Positions 22,824-34,758 of a DNA stretch of 64,000 nucleotides are shown piece after piece. The translations under genes and the position numbers were made by a program. Location of the stretch: assembly GCF_016920785.2 (NCBI RefSeq), contig NW_024609837.1, forward strand, positions 37,689,543 through 37,753,542. The letters run 5' to 3'. Position 1 is the stretch's first letter; the number at the start of each line of letters is the position of its first letter. The notes under the pieces were generated by a model. It ran no database searches and was not told the origin of the DNA. It was given only the letters and a program-made list of their open reading frames with translations. Origin of the DNA: Ixodes scapularis. Its lineage: Eukaryota; Arthropoda; Arachnida; Ixodida; Ixodidae.

Positions 22824-23287
22824 GCTGAAGAAACCAAGGCTGTAGACTGCATACTATATTATGTAACTGAGTTTTTGAGTGTGAAAATGAAAAAAAAAAA
22901 AAAGCTACACGCTGCCCTGCATGCCGATCCGCTTGCAGCATCGACAAGAACATTTCTGATGAAGCAGCACTGACAAACGTGAAGAACAGACGAGGCCTTA
23001 TACACCCCAACAAGAACCTTTTCCAGCTACTGAAGAAAGTGGAACTGTTCTTCGTGGAAAATAAAAGACACCAGACCGTCCACTAGGACACAATCGACAG
23101 TGTTCTTTACACATGCACAATAACATTTCCATACGCTGAACACAAAGAAGAAACAATTGCTCAGTTGCTCCACTGCTACTTCAGCATGCGAATGCGACAG
23201 CACTGTAAGCATATTAAGCATATTACGATGAGTAGGAAGAAACAGGCTAAAGAAAAGAAGAAATCAGCAAAGCAGCGCTCGTCTTAG
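22824..23287 (+). pseudogene. Transposase C-terminal remnant (P-element/THAP-type, probable)
   Basis: Reading plus-strand frames gives a tyrosine-rich YYVTEFL segment, then CPAC followed by a second Cys, then KNRRGLIHPNKNLFQLLKK, then HKEETIAQLL and MRMRQHCK, ending in a basic lysine-rich tail and TAG at 23285. This order (YYVxGxxxxK, CxxC, an RGGLxxPS-like motif, a conserved H, an MRxR-type helix) is typical of the C-terminal end of P-element/THAP9-like transposases. The catalytic core is absent. Two lesions are visible: a 14-base A run at 22890-22903 that shifts the frame, and an in-frame TAG at 23084-23086. It is therefore dead. hAT-type ancestry is an alternative. Confidence 0.6.
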
Positions 23288-23444
23288 TTTAAGAGCATGG
23301 GCGAGAAACACGGGGTAAAAACTTTTGTGTACATATTAAAGTAATTGTCAGTTTTTTTTTACCTGTAAGACGGGGTGACACCACATTGTGAGAGTATAGA
23401 TGAAAAGTGATTTATGTCCTATAACCGCTACTATTGTTTGACTT

Positions 23445-23516
23445 CCAGTCACTATGTCATCATATGCAGTCAGTATGCCATCATACTGCGTCATCATTTC
23501 AGTCACTATGTTATTA
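23445..23516 (+). repeat. Degenerate 22-bp tandem repeat
   Basis: Three to four imperfect copies of a unit like CAGTCACTATGTCATCAT in otherwise A+T-rich spacer (23290-24055), which shows no gene. Confidence 0.6.
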
Positions 23517-24059
23517 TAAATATAATTTTTTTCTGCTCATGAGGTTTGTATGTTCCACAGTACAAGCTGACATTGTATGTATGAACTATTTGTAATGCTA
23601 TATTCTTTATGCGCATGTAAAGATTTGTTTAGGTCCCACTATGTAACATTATTAGATTTTTTAAAATAAAAAGGCAGGAGCAGGATGAAAAAAAGTCACC
23701 CGACCTCCTATAAAGCTACGCAATGTGTGTAAACAATTTACGGAACTGTTACCAAACATGCTGTTCAACAAAACATGCGAGCACGATCCGGCTGTTTACT
23801 GTAAATTACTCCAAATTATTGAAGGCCCTGTAGATTATGTCGGGAAGTTTTGTATTTGAACGATTATTTTTGTCACGTTAAGTCATCATCGGAATGTTCT
23901 CGTTTAAAAAAAAAACAGGAACCGCACGGGAGAAAAGGCGATCAGTGCCAGTGTGCCAACATAAATTTATCATTTCACTACACAGTACACAGGAACCGAG
24001 TAAAGAATGCCTAATTTCCTTCAGAAGCCCTCTATACAAGACTTCACAAGCCCCTTTAT

Positions 24060-24280
24060 ACTTGAGCGCCATCTATCCCCGTGCGAGTGAATCGCGCTCG
24101 GTGCGCCGAACATAATGTGGTTGCCGCGTGAGACAGAGAATCATCACCTAAATGTTTCTTCCACCGTGGACACCACGCTCCGGGACGAAGGGGCTTCAGC
24201 GTTACATTCAAAATTATTTTATACAGCCACCGTGCACTAAATTGAAAAATAATCTCGATATTCGTAATCATAAAGGCCAA
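24060..24280 (+). repeat. Dispersed repeat family R1, copy 2 (right part only)
   Basis: Shares CTTCAGCG(T/G)TAC, a TTTTATACAGCC/CACCGTGCAC block and AATATCGAGATT-type sequence with 56880-56995 and, inverted, with 44420-44570. It ends about 50 bases before the TTAA element at 24334. Confidence 0.55.
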
Positions 24281-24333
24281 GTAAAAAAATTAATGTTTTT
24301 TCTCAAATAGAGACCCGCGTCAGTTTTCTTTAA

Positions 24334-26163
24334 AGGGACCATGAAATGATTTTAAAATCAAATTTCATCCACCGCACGTCGTAAAAGTTGTGAAAAGAAA
24401 CACAAAAACACAAATATAGGGAGCCAAAAATATTATTCGCTATAGAACTTTTAAAAGAAAACTGGACTCTTTTGCGCCTTCTTTCATTCGAAAGCTCTCT
24501 GCCTTTTCACTGCGATGCATCCGCGGAAACGCAGCACGTCAGCCGAATCCACGTCGCCTGTTGGGTAAGAGCCTACCTCAGCAGCACCGCGATCGTAAAC
24601 AATAAATAGCCGGCGAATGTTTCCTAAAAGTTTCGTTAAATAAAATTCAGATCCACATTTTGTAGCATATTTAGAGATGTGACGAAAATTGCCAAATTTG
24701 ATAATGCTGAGAGCCAAGCGCCATCTATCGTGTGGTACACAAAGCAGGGGCGGTAGGGCCGACGTGCCGACAGCGTTGGGCTCAGTTACTTGGCCGCGAC
24801 GTGTTCTTCTCGCGCGTCCCGACTTCAAGCAGCAAGAAAAAAAAATACTTAAAACAGACCACGACGAACAAGAACGCTGGATCCGCAAACACCCGAGAAA
24901 AGCCCGAACAGCCACAAATTCACCGACCCGCGACCAAGCGAAATCGGCAGATAGGCCTAGCAGGCACTCCGAAGCAGGCACTCCGACTCCGGCGCAGCGT
25001 TGCTTCGACGGTACTTGGCCAAGACCGCCTGCCCACGACCGGCTGGCGTGCTGAATGGAATATGCCCGCGAGACCCTTGTGGACCCTACCCGTATTTTGA
25101 TCGCTGACCTCAATTTTAGATTAAGGGGTGAGGTCAATCTCTTCCCTTTGGTTTCCAAGGCAGTGTTGACGAGCACTGTCGTCAAAAAGGGTCTCTCGTC
25201 GATTCTATCTTCCTATTTAGTGTGATAATAGCGCTCAAATAAACGCCGTATAGATTACCTTCGGAACACGGTATGTACGCTTTGTTATTAGTATGCCACT
25301 TTTATTCTGACAGACTGCACGTCACTGTCGAGCTATAACAGTTCGTGGGAGCTACGTGCAATGCCGGTCCAACCTTTCTTTGCCGAGTGTCGCGTCAGTA
25401 TCGAGTTGCAATCGTAAAAGATCGGTGCCGAAGCGCTTAACAACAGCGCGAATACAGCACTTCCATTAAACGCGCGCGTTCGCTCCGAGTGTGAACAGGT
25501 ATTTACGTGGCTCTTGCTGACATTCTCGTAGTTCAAACGTATCTTTTTTTAACGTTGGCTCGCTCCTACATCTCCGAGGCCGCGAAAAACGCCGCGGCCA
25601 TTTGTCTCTATCAACGTCGCTTTGCAAACGACTGACACGGGCCACCTTTTACCAGCAATGACAGTTGGGTTGACTTCTGGAGTCTTCACCGGAAGACTCG
25701 CCGCACTTCCCAACAGGCATACCGGTGTATGGGACTAGTCCCATGCGGTCGCTGTAGCGCAACATATCTAATTGAATCCCGTCACCTGCGATGTGTCCAT
25801 GGCTATCGCGGCGATGAGAGGCGCCGATTCAGAAAATACATCGGTGACATCAGCGCCATCAGCGCAGTAAAACCTACCGGCACATCGCCAACTCACCGCC
25901 GCTAACTGCCGCTAACGCTCCCATCCTCCTACTGCCGAGAGAGCTTCCGGTTTCGGAAAGAGGGTACGTCACGACCGTCAAAGTTACGCCGCAGCTTGTT
26001 TTGCGGTCAGTTGGAGAAAAAGAAAAAGTCGATATTTCATTAATTTTTTGTGTGAAGTTGATAAACCGAGACGAAAACGGATGCCTGTTCGGCATTCAGT
26101 GAACATTAACGGTTTAATGTAAAAGTTATTTGGCAAAAGTAAAAAGGTAATTTCATGGTCCCT
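24334..26163. mobile_element. 1.83-kb TTAA-flanked inverted-repeat element
   Basis: The left end reads AGGGACCATGAAAT and the right end, reverse complemented, reads the same 14 bases. TTAA lies directly outside both ends (24330-24333 and 26164-26167). The interior has a 233-codon minus-strand frame at 24484-25185 that shows no transposase motif and overlaps two 121-122 codon plus-strand frames, so it is probably non-coding. The exact TIR match and TTAA flanks point to a TTAA-targeting DNA transposon (piggyBac or Kolobok are the usual families), here non-autonomous or gutted. Confidence 0.7.
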
Positions 26164-26226
26164 TTAATGAAGTATAGCGGAGAGTGCCCAATACTCAGAG
26201 AATTTTACAGGGCCTAAGGTATAGTG

Positions 26227-26358
26227 GAGAGCGCTGTCTTCGGAGGCTTACTATCACCGAGATGGCAGCCGATGTCGCAATCCGAGTAAGCCATAGAAAC
26301 GGCATCAAAAGTGCTTCGTCAGAGAGCGCTTTGTCTTCGGAGGTTCGCTATCACCGGG
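26227..26358 (+). repeat. Dispersed repeat family R2, two tandem part-copies
   Basis: GAGAGCGCT(T)TGTCTTCGGAGG plus CTATCACCG occurs twice, about 100 bases apart. The second copy with its left flank (26268-26353) aligns through its length with 29955-30038. Confidence 0.65.
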
Positions 26359-26359
26359 A

Positions 26360-28270
26360 CTACATTCTTAATCTCGTTCCGCTTAGGTTCCAGTTAGTAA
26401 CCGAGACGTTTTTGCAAACAAGTTCTGCTTAAATAAGGAAAACTGTGTTCCATGCACTTATTGGTTTATGCAAAAAAGTGTTTCAAATGAATTGTGAATG
26501 TAGTATATAAAACAACGTCCCACATATTGACATCCGGAGAGCTGTTCCACATACAGTAAAAAAGAATGTTATAGGAAGCGGTGTTTCATGTATTGACATT
26601 TGGAACAGCATTTAAGATAAAGTATGTCTGGTATGTTCCCGTAACTTTATTCCAAATATTTCAAGCCATTCCTGTGAATCATTATAGAATGTAAGTTTAT
26701 AGATTATATGAAAACAAAAAGCTGCAAAAAATACTTCTGGCTACACGAAATTTTCTGGCAGCTATGTTTTTCGCGCTCTGTAAGAGCAGGTAGGATGAAA
26801 TCTAAAGATCACAGTACATCACAAGATTAGAGCGACCAGAGCTCTAATTTATACCGGCTAATTTTTTAGGACAAATCTGAAATGACATACTGAAAAACTA
26901 TTGCGACAATGGCAGGCTTCTAAAACGAGCCATTGCAAAATGTGTTTGTTTTACTGAACTTTTGGATTTGTCAAGCCACAAACGATAGAACAGTTGAATA
27001 CAGTTCCTCTACTGGTATGAAGGATTATCAGAGTTCTATATTTATTTCTCCCTGTACTGACAGAAAGTAACGATGACAGCAGCACGAACTTTGGAGTGAA
27101 AAGTGTTTTCCTTGCAGCTTGTTTTTTTTATTGTACGTAGTGTTTACAGCAAGATTCGTGATGGTCTTCAAGTCCGACATAAAGACATCCAGAATATTAC
27201 GTTGCTTCATTTTGGTCAGCGACAACTGCCCTGAGTGAATGAATGCACATGTAAAATAAACACCATAGCACTAATTCATGCGTACACGAGTGTCAGACAC
27301 ATTATTAATTATTTTACTGATATAGCTAAAACCTCACTTAAAGCTCATTTATAGTTGTCGGAGCTTCGAGATGAGACCACTGGGGTTCCGGCACCAAACT
27401 TGGCACTCAAATCAATACACATTTTCATTCGGTGATTTTGCAGTATCACAAAGTGCTTCAAGAAGGATTTTATTCGTCGGGGCTTAAAATCGCTACAATA
27501 TAAGTATATGTTTAAAAAAAAATTCCAAACGAGGTTTTACAAATTTATTAAATCAAGATCGGAATGAAAAATCTCGGATCTAGTGCAGATCTGAAACTGG
27601 GTTAGGTTTAATCTGAGCAGGTCGTTTTTCTTTATAGACTAAACTTTTTTTCTTTTTTCTGATTAATTTTAAATCCAGTTTCTATCAGGCATTTTTAATG
27701 CTGCCTTACTTTCATCCAGGGCTCTATACCAAACCTAGCCTTCGGTTCCAGTGATAAATTACAATCAATTCATCGTCACATTTGAATCAAAGCGGTGATG
27801 CATGCACAATACAGTCCGCAATACACAAGGACAGAGAAGGCTGCAGACAAACCGAAAACTCCTCTCGCCCTACCCACTGCCTCTTATGTTCTGAGTTTCT
27901 TTGCGCACCGTATCACGAAGTAGCTATCGCAATGCAGAATTTAACAGGGCATCCTCTAGTACGGAATACCAATATGCACTGGGCGGTTCGACACTGTAAA
28001 CAAAATCAAATGACAAGTCGGAACTACATTTAGGCTCATCAAACACAGGTGCGATATCTCTATCGCGATAAGACTTTTAATAACACCGACAGCGCCATTT
28101 TTGGCATACTTTAAAACTTAATAAAATGACCATATCAAGAGTAAAATGTCAAAAAAAAGGAACACAAGGAATTTGTTTTAAATTATCTAAAAGTTTAGTA
28201 TACTGGCATACACAACACCCAATTAATGCCGCAAAAAAATTGCGCCAAAATGAAACTGCTTTGTTGATCG
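26360..28270. other. Unassigned A+T-rich spacer
   Basis: No recognised gene or repeat. The 83-codon frame at 27782-28033 has no known domain. Confidence 0.4.
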
Positions 28271-28278
28271 CGAATAAA

Positions 28279-29006
28279 ACTGTGAAACACGCTTGAACTC
28301 TTCACGCCTCGATTATATATGCCATACACGAAGCTTCTCTGCTCACTGAACACAATAACGCAAACATTAATCTCTACACCGACTCAGCCCAAGCACTTCG
28401 CAACATGGAACACAGGTTATTGGAGCCACATTTACATGATATCCTAATGGACGCCTACACCCGCAACAACAACATCAGAGTCACCCTGCGCTGGATACCT
28501 GGCCACGCGGGTATTGGGGGAATCGAGCTGGCACATCAACTCGCCCGCGAGATTAACTTCCGGGCTCCCTCGATCCCCTGGCCAAACCCAACGTCAGCCG
28601 ACGACGCCGCAACTTACAAAAAGCAAATAGCTGAACACTACAAAAACATTAGGAAAAACCGTACCACCCTTCCCAAACCACACCCCTCACTTAGCACCGA
28701 ACAAGCACGTATTCTCCGCAAAGTACAAGCCAACACACTCCTCACCCCGCTAATGCTCTACAACTTCAGGTGGCAGAAGACAGCTCACTGTCCCAACTGC
28801 CCCGAGGTGAGGGCTGACACAGAGCACATACTCTACGCCTGTAACACTGCGCTCAACTCTCCCTACTTCCCGTACCCATCCCCTGCCTCCTGGAATGCTT
28901 GACTCAGCTCGGACTCGGCGGACCTCCAATGGGCCCTGGCGGAGCAAGCGCTCCTTTTCACAAGGCCGTAGTTTTTGGCTTTTAATAAAGTTGTTCTCCT
29001 CCTCCT
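28279..29006 (+). mobile_element. 5'-truncated non-LTR retrotransposon, RNase H end and 3' tail
   Basis: A 728-bp 3' fragment: RNase H and zinc-knuckle coding sequence, a short 3' UTR, AATAAA at 28984-28989 and a CTC-repeat tail. CGAATAAA occurs just before the apparent left junction (28271-28278) and just after the tail (29007-29014), which fits an 8-bp target-site duplication. The RNase H domain and tail type fit I/R1-like or related LINEs with RNase H. 5' truncation is the normal result of target-primed insertion. Confidence 0.75.
28297..28902 (+). pseudogene. LINE RNase H domain plus C-terminal zinc knuckle (fragment)
   Basis: Frame open from just after a TGA at 28294 to TGA at 28900, about 201 codons. 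It starts with TLHASIIYAIHEAS, then LYTDSAQAL, the strand carrying the catalytic Asp of RNase H1 folds, then RWIPGHAGIGG, the usual W-PGH-G motif. The next segment reads IELAHQLARE where related elements have NE-AD-LARE, so the last catalytic Asp is His and an Asn is Ile. The enzyme would be inactive. Near the end, CPNC with a downstream His and Cys forms the gag-like knuckle usual at LINE ORF2 ends. Reverse transcriptase and endonuclease are missing. Confidence 0.85.
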
Positions 29007-29014
29007 CGAATAAA

Positions 29015-29954
29015 CACCCATAAGGCGAATAGCCATACCAACGGTGGATTAAGCATTACGGCCATTGTAGACAAAAACCGACAGAAACAAAGCAAATCTC
29101 CGTCGCCAAAAGGCTTGTGCGGGTAAAGCGGGTACTCACGATGAGAGAAAGGAACTCCAAACATGTAATCCGAGATCAAAGATCACACCGCCTAATCACA
29201 AGTGAAGCTGTTAGAAATACTCAACGTCGAACAGCACAAACGCATCATGCACCGCAGTGGCCCGGAACAAATGCCAAGTCGGAGGATTCGCTTGACGTGG
29301 TGACCATTTCATCATCAAAACGGAACGACCGTAACCGCTGAACCTGTCGGCACGCGGGCGCGCGGACGCTCTGCATGCTGCAGCAGGTTCCTCACCATGT
29401 AACAATGCGCAATGCCTGCTTTCAAAATTCTCCAACCGCTCGAACCATACCACAGAAACACATAAAAAAAAACTTAAGCATTCACTGGAACTATATTCGT
29501 AGTCGCAGGAAGGGCGTGGTCATCAGGTTCACTTTTTCTTGTGTGTTTTGCTGTTCTTGCCGGCGCCTCTCTGAACGTTGGCCGCCTCCTTTGGCGTGTA
29601 TTTGTTCTTGGTTTATTTGTCTCCCTTTTGCTCGGCCTGCGCGAATGTGCTGCCAAAGGATTCTAACTGGAACGAAACATAAGTAAAAATGAAGAAGACA
29701 ATACACGTTTCTCAAGGTTTGGACTGAAACAGATTGGCCCGAAAGTGCAGCAGGGTAAGCGGAACGACAGCCTGATCCGCATAACGCCTACGAATTCCAC
29801 ATAACAAAAAAAAAAAAAAATAATAATAAAGCGAACAGAACTTGCGCTTTATATATATTACCTCATCCACATAAAATATTGACTTGTTCCAGAAAGAATA
29901 TTTGGAACGGTAATTTAACTTGAACCTCTGTTGAACCAGATTAAGAGTGTACAG
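29015..29954. other. Unassigned spacer
   Basis: Short overlapping frames on both strands, none recognised. An A run lies at 29805-29820. Confidence 0.4.
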
Positions 29955-30038
29955 CCGATGCCACAATCCGGTGAGGCAACGAAACGGCTCCTCAAGTGCG
30001 TCGTCAGAGTACGCGGTGTCTTTGGAGGTACGCTGTTA
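29955..30038 (+). repeat. Dispersed repeat family R2, copy 3
   Basis: Aligns with 26268-26353 through GCCGATG, CAATCCG, AAACGGC, AAGTGC and TCGTCAGAG, then TGTCTT/GGAGGT. Substitutions are scattered and there are no large gaps. Confidence 0.65.
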
Positions 30039-30708
30039 CGTTTACATCGGCGCTTGAGCTTTCGCCTTCAAGTGGTCTTAAGGATAACATGAAAGGCCCT
30101 GCGATTTGTTTTTTTGCAGAAAGGGGGTGGGGGGGGAGGGGAGGTTGGACTGAGTTAATTTTAATACTTCTTTTTCCCCGGCTACATCATTGCCCAGAGA
30201 GGGAGGGCGGAGGGGATGAGGGCATGGTCCTTGGTCATTCGGGGGCGCCCGAACCCCTCTTCGGCCTATCGGGAGCTTCAACCGAAGAGACAACCCGTTG
30301 ACTACCAAGACCAAGTAACATTCACTCTGTACTAGGGCTCAGTGTTGGCACCGGATGTATCGACCCTCTTCTTTGCAGGACCCAAAGGCACGACAACTCC
30401 GGTGCCAATCAACTCGTGGAACGACGTTTCATCGAAAGCTGGTTAGACCGCATGTGACGTCTGGAATCGCGCCACGACGCAATCATACCGCCAAGTTTGT
30501 GCATACGATTTAAAGTAGCAGTGAACGCGCGATGGTGAAACCGCGCCACGGCGCCAGCATACCGTGAAGCCATGGTTTTGGATTATGAGAAAGTGATGAT
30601 GAAACGCAGATATGCATTTCAAATTTATTCATGACTTGCAAGCTCCTCAGGCCTCTAAACCAATTCTGACAAATGAGCAGCAGCCTGTTAGTTCACAGAT
30701 ATGAACGG
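30039..30708. other. Unassigned spacer
   Basis: G-rich patches at 30122-30145 and 30200-30250. No gene recognised. Confidence 0.4.
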
Positions 30709-30860
30709 ATTAAATTGAGTGGCTTTTCAAATAAAATTGACGGCTTTGGGATAAAATTGGTGATAACTTGGATTAAATAATTTGTTCCAGGATTAAATTG
30801 ACGACCACTTGGATTAAATTGGAGTACAACTAAATTAAATGCAGGAACCCTCGGATAAAA
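30709..30860 (+). repeat. Degenerate tandem repeat of about 20 bp
   Basis: Six to seven imperfect copies of a unit containing GGATTAAATTG followed by a variable GACGACTTGG-like part. Confidence 0.7.
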
Positions 30861-32868
30861 AAAAATCTGGCACTTGAATTATTATGGGCGAAAATACCTG
30901 GAAACTTAAAGGCGTAAGTCTGTTAATACCATGAGCTCGTGCCTGGAGACACACTTTCACGCTTTCTAAAGCAAAACAGAAAGAAAAAAGAAAAACGGTG
31001 CGAACGAAACTGTGTTTATCACAACATTATTTTTTGCTGCGTCTAGTACTTTGAAACATGACTTAACAGCTAGCTGATAGTTTTGGGAAATTAAAGTTCC
31101 TGTCATGCAGTGAAAGCTATTAAGTGAGGAGGAGTGGAAGAGCGGGAAAGCAATGTCCTTTATTTTAATAGCACAAAAGTTACTCTAATCCTAATATGTT
31201 CAATGCAACACATTAGAATGAAATATAGGCTTGTGGCTATGAATGGTTTTCCTTCGCTGCTAAAAAAAGACACTTTTTCTTTCTTAAAAGCATGTATCAA
31301 AACGATGCAATCTAATCACATCACTGAGCATTTTACCATAGAATATTTATCAAATCAACCAAAAAAAGGATGATTTCATGCTATAATATTGTATCTAAAA
31401 CAAGAGGAGGCTGATTTGTGAGCTTGATTTCAGCCTCCATGAAAACGTAATTGTAGTAATAGCTGGAAATAGCACGACTTACGGCACGCACTCGAACTGA
31501 TTGTCCTAGAACGGTGTTTGAGTTTTGAGCTGTATTGGTCACAGGGCATATGCTAGGTCGGTACTCACTGAGGCTGACCCACTTCAGGAGATATTAGACT
31601 TAGAGTGGTTTTCGACCCCGGGGGATTCACTCTAGCTAGATTGGCAAAGAATATAACAAACTGACACAGAGGAATATACATGCAATACTTGAAGATGAGC
31701 TGTATTAATAAATAAAATAGAAAATAAATAAATAAAAGAGCTTGTGAGTTTTCCCGCGTAGAAGCACTGACTAAAAAAGCAAAATTTAAAAGATGATATA
31801 ATGTTCCTATAACTAGACAGATATCCCGTTTTAGGACCACATTTATTGCAGAAGACTCGTGGGCATGAGCCCGGAGGAGGAGTTCCAGCGTTCTTCACGG
31901 AAGGTGGCTCTGATGCACCCGAAGGTCCATAGAGCCATTCAAGAACCCTTCAAGTTCAATTAGAAGTGTCAGGAGTGTTTGAACTATCGCTTGCTGTAAG
32001 ATAAGAAACGTAAGATAGGGTCCTCCCACAAGGGCCTCTTCTTTCCACTGAACAGAGCGAACGCTGCAGAGGAGGCAAGTGGAAAGGAGGATACCACTAA
32101 CCATGGTGAGAAGAGAGAATTGGGCCTCGCTAATTAACCTGGGACGAACTATGGGTTATGTTTTCTTTTCGTTTATCTATTCAATTTCGTTGTTAACACT
32201 ACTTACCCCCATATGTAGATTTTAGTGTTGAGCCAAGAGGCTTTATTTGTCATTCATTTTAGTTATTTTTTTCCAAGACAAGTTTAATGATCATTAACGA
32301 TCCTTCTACCTAGTCAGCTGGTACTATTCTTTTAGAATATAACTTAAACATTTTGAGGCAATAAACACTTCGAGTTTCATTACAATGTGTTTACTGCAAT
32401 TATTCAATACAATCAGGACCCTATAGTGCAATTTGGACGTTTGTTCGAACCGTTTTCAATTTAGAAATATATTTTCCACGTGATGTGTGCTCATATTTCA
32501 GGCAACTACCAAAGTTCCTAAAGGTGCATGTTGCAAAACCGGACTTAAAAAAAAAACCTGTCCTCTGATGCAAAACATTTACAGTGTTTTTTCCATCGTA
32601 AAAATAAACTATTCATTGGCGAAAAAAAGTCTGCTCTCAAATGTAGCATCATCAGTTTCTACCATAATCTAATGTTTCAGAACTAGCCACATTATTCAAA
32701 AGATATAAGTGATATTTTGAAAGTTTTAGTGGAAAGGGGGTCTCGTTCTTGTAATCTCATATCGTTCATCTTCATTCAATCATGGGCTACCATTTTTCTA
32801 TATGAAAATTTCCGAAAGTCACTTATAACGTTTGAATAAAATAATGATAAGCTCTGAAACTTCACCGT
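30861..32868. other. Unassigned A+T-rich spacer
   Basis: Simple AATA repeats near 31705-31740. Open frames of 61 to 91 codons show no domain. Confidence 0.4.
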
Positions 32869-33078
32869 TTGGTACAGACTGCTTGCTCTAAGTTTGGGTG
32901 CAATCTGAGCATTCGGAAATGTGTAGTTTATGTTTGCAGTAAAAATACCACAGCATCTTTGAGGGGACACCTCGTACAAAAAGGTCAGTGGGCAGTCACA
33001 TGCAAAAAAGAAAATTGGTCTAAACTCTTTTCCAACATAACGTGTGCTGTATTTGAACATGAGGCACACTTCCCGTAG
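32869..33078 (+). pseudogene. Weak THAP-domain-like remnant
   Basis: A 69-codon frame without an ATG. It reads CSKFGC near its start, QWAVTCKKENW in the middle and CAVFEHEAHF near its end. The spacing, C-x4-C, then about 47 residues, then C-x3-H, with the conserved Trp between, resembles the C2CH zinc finger of THAP domains, although the last pair is usually C-x2-H. THAP domains occur in P-element transposases and host factors. No transposase body follows. The match is by eye only and may be chance. Confidence 0.3.
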
Positions 33079-33837
33079 CTATCAGCCAGCAGCACTTGTA
33101 CAGCCATAATGAAGTACGGGACACGTGCGTGCTAGCCTTTATGGAACATGGCCCGTACTAAGGGATTATGGTACGTGTTTCGTAATTCAGTGATATGGAA
33201 CATCTTGTGGCAACAAGGTTAGCAGAGATATGTCCCGTACTGAAACTGTCCTTTTTCTAAGCGTATAAAATAAGCTCAACGCCCTGACTTTCTTAAAAGA
33301 GCACGTAGTTTCTTTCGTATTCAGTTTTATATAAATATTTCTCGCTTGACGATTCTTTTTTTATTTTAAATACAAAACGAATGCACAGAAAAAGAATCAC
33401 ACATTAGAGAAGCGGTAAATAAAGCAATATATTCTGCAATCGGGATTATTCTCTACTCTGCTCAAAACATTGCTACTTCGCCGATATGGTAATTTTTACT
33501 TAAATACTGCAACCCAAAATCCCAAGAGACAACTGAAATCACTAAACGTAAGCAACGCACAACTGCCTCATTTATATTAACCCCAACTCCTAAACCACAA
33601 TTGAAAAAATACACGGATTTTCATGACCTTATACAGGGAAGTACGTACATAAAGTGTATACTCGTCAAGTCCTCGGTATTACAGGGTACAAGAGTCTAGA
33701 GGAGAGCTGTGTACTTAGACGCCGTCTCCGACGAGAGCCCCGCAAATTCTTGGGAAAACAGCAGAGCCTTCCTAAATCCAGGTCTGCTTACCCTGCGAAA
33801 ACGTAGCAGTCGCAGTCGGGTCAAAAAAAATTTTTTA

Positions 33838-33855
33838 CCCCCCCCCCCCCCCCCC
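33838..33855. repeat. Poly-C tract, 18 bases
   Basis: Run of 18 C preceded by A8 and T6. Confidence 0.95.
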
Positions 33856-33859
33856 TCGT

Positions 33860-34758
33860 ATTCACAGGGATGGGGGGAGCAAAAGGCAGGCCTCTCGAGA
33901 AAACGTTTCAAGGCGTCGTAATAACGTTACAGAAGTACGCGTTCCCGCCAAAAGCTACAGAGTGCATCGGCTGAGTGTCTTTCGTTGCGGCGAGTGCTCG
34001 GCAATGGGATAAGAAGGCTTGTTGTGGACGTACGCTCCTTCATCGCTCTCTTCTTTTTGTGCTGCTAAGGTAGACGGCGGCGGTAAGAACGACAGAACCA
34101 GTAAAAAGGAGACCCCAATCTCTGTGTGCTGCTCGGTGCGTGTGGGCGATGGAAGTGAAAGGGGCGTGCAACATGGCGCCGGAACAGCAAGCGCGTTTCA
34201 GCGTGAGTTTTGTCTTGATATCATTTTTTTTTCGCAATTTATGTTTACATGTATCAGGTCTGATTTAAAAAGCGTTTCAATATTTCCACGAAAATGAACA
34301 AACTTGAAATTAAAAGTACGGGCGGTGGCAGGAAATATGTTAGGTAAATATAAATTCCGGAGTGGTCGGGCGTTTTGCTTCACGGGCAGTACGCGTCTGG
34401 GCGAAACGCTTCTGGGCGAAATAAAATTGATGCACCGGTTTTTCTAGCATAAACTGAATGAGGTTTCTCTCAAAACGTTGACCCGCGTCATATGATCCGG
34501 CGTTAAATCTCGGGTGCTGCTTCTTTCATCGTATATTTTCTTTCATACGCACGATGTAATATCGGGCCCGAATAAACGCGAGAAGCCGAACACGTGGACA
34601 TCAATACTTGCTGCGCCAAGTGGTGGCCCCTGGAAATTTATATAACTGCGAAGTGAAATAGGGGCCGCGAGGAAGTGCGTCCTACTAAATATTTTAGTAG
34701 ATAATACATTTTATGCCTCGAAAATCCAATCGCCTTGTCGCTGGCATCATTTGCGTCT
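33860..34758. other. Unassigned spacer downstream of the tubulin remnant
   Basis: Nothing resembling the missing tubulin C-terminus is present on either strand. A small palindrome CTACTAAATATTTTAGTAG lies near 34681-34699. Confidence 0.5.

Noticed and set aside
24484..25185. 233-codon minus-strand frame as a gene
   Set aside because: No known motif, overlapped by two plus-strand frames of similar openness, and it lies inside a TTAA element.
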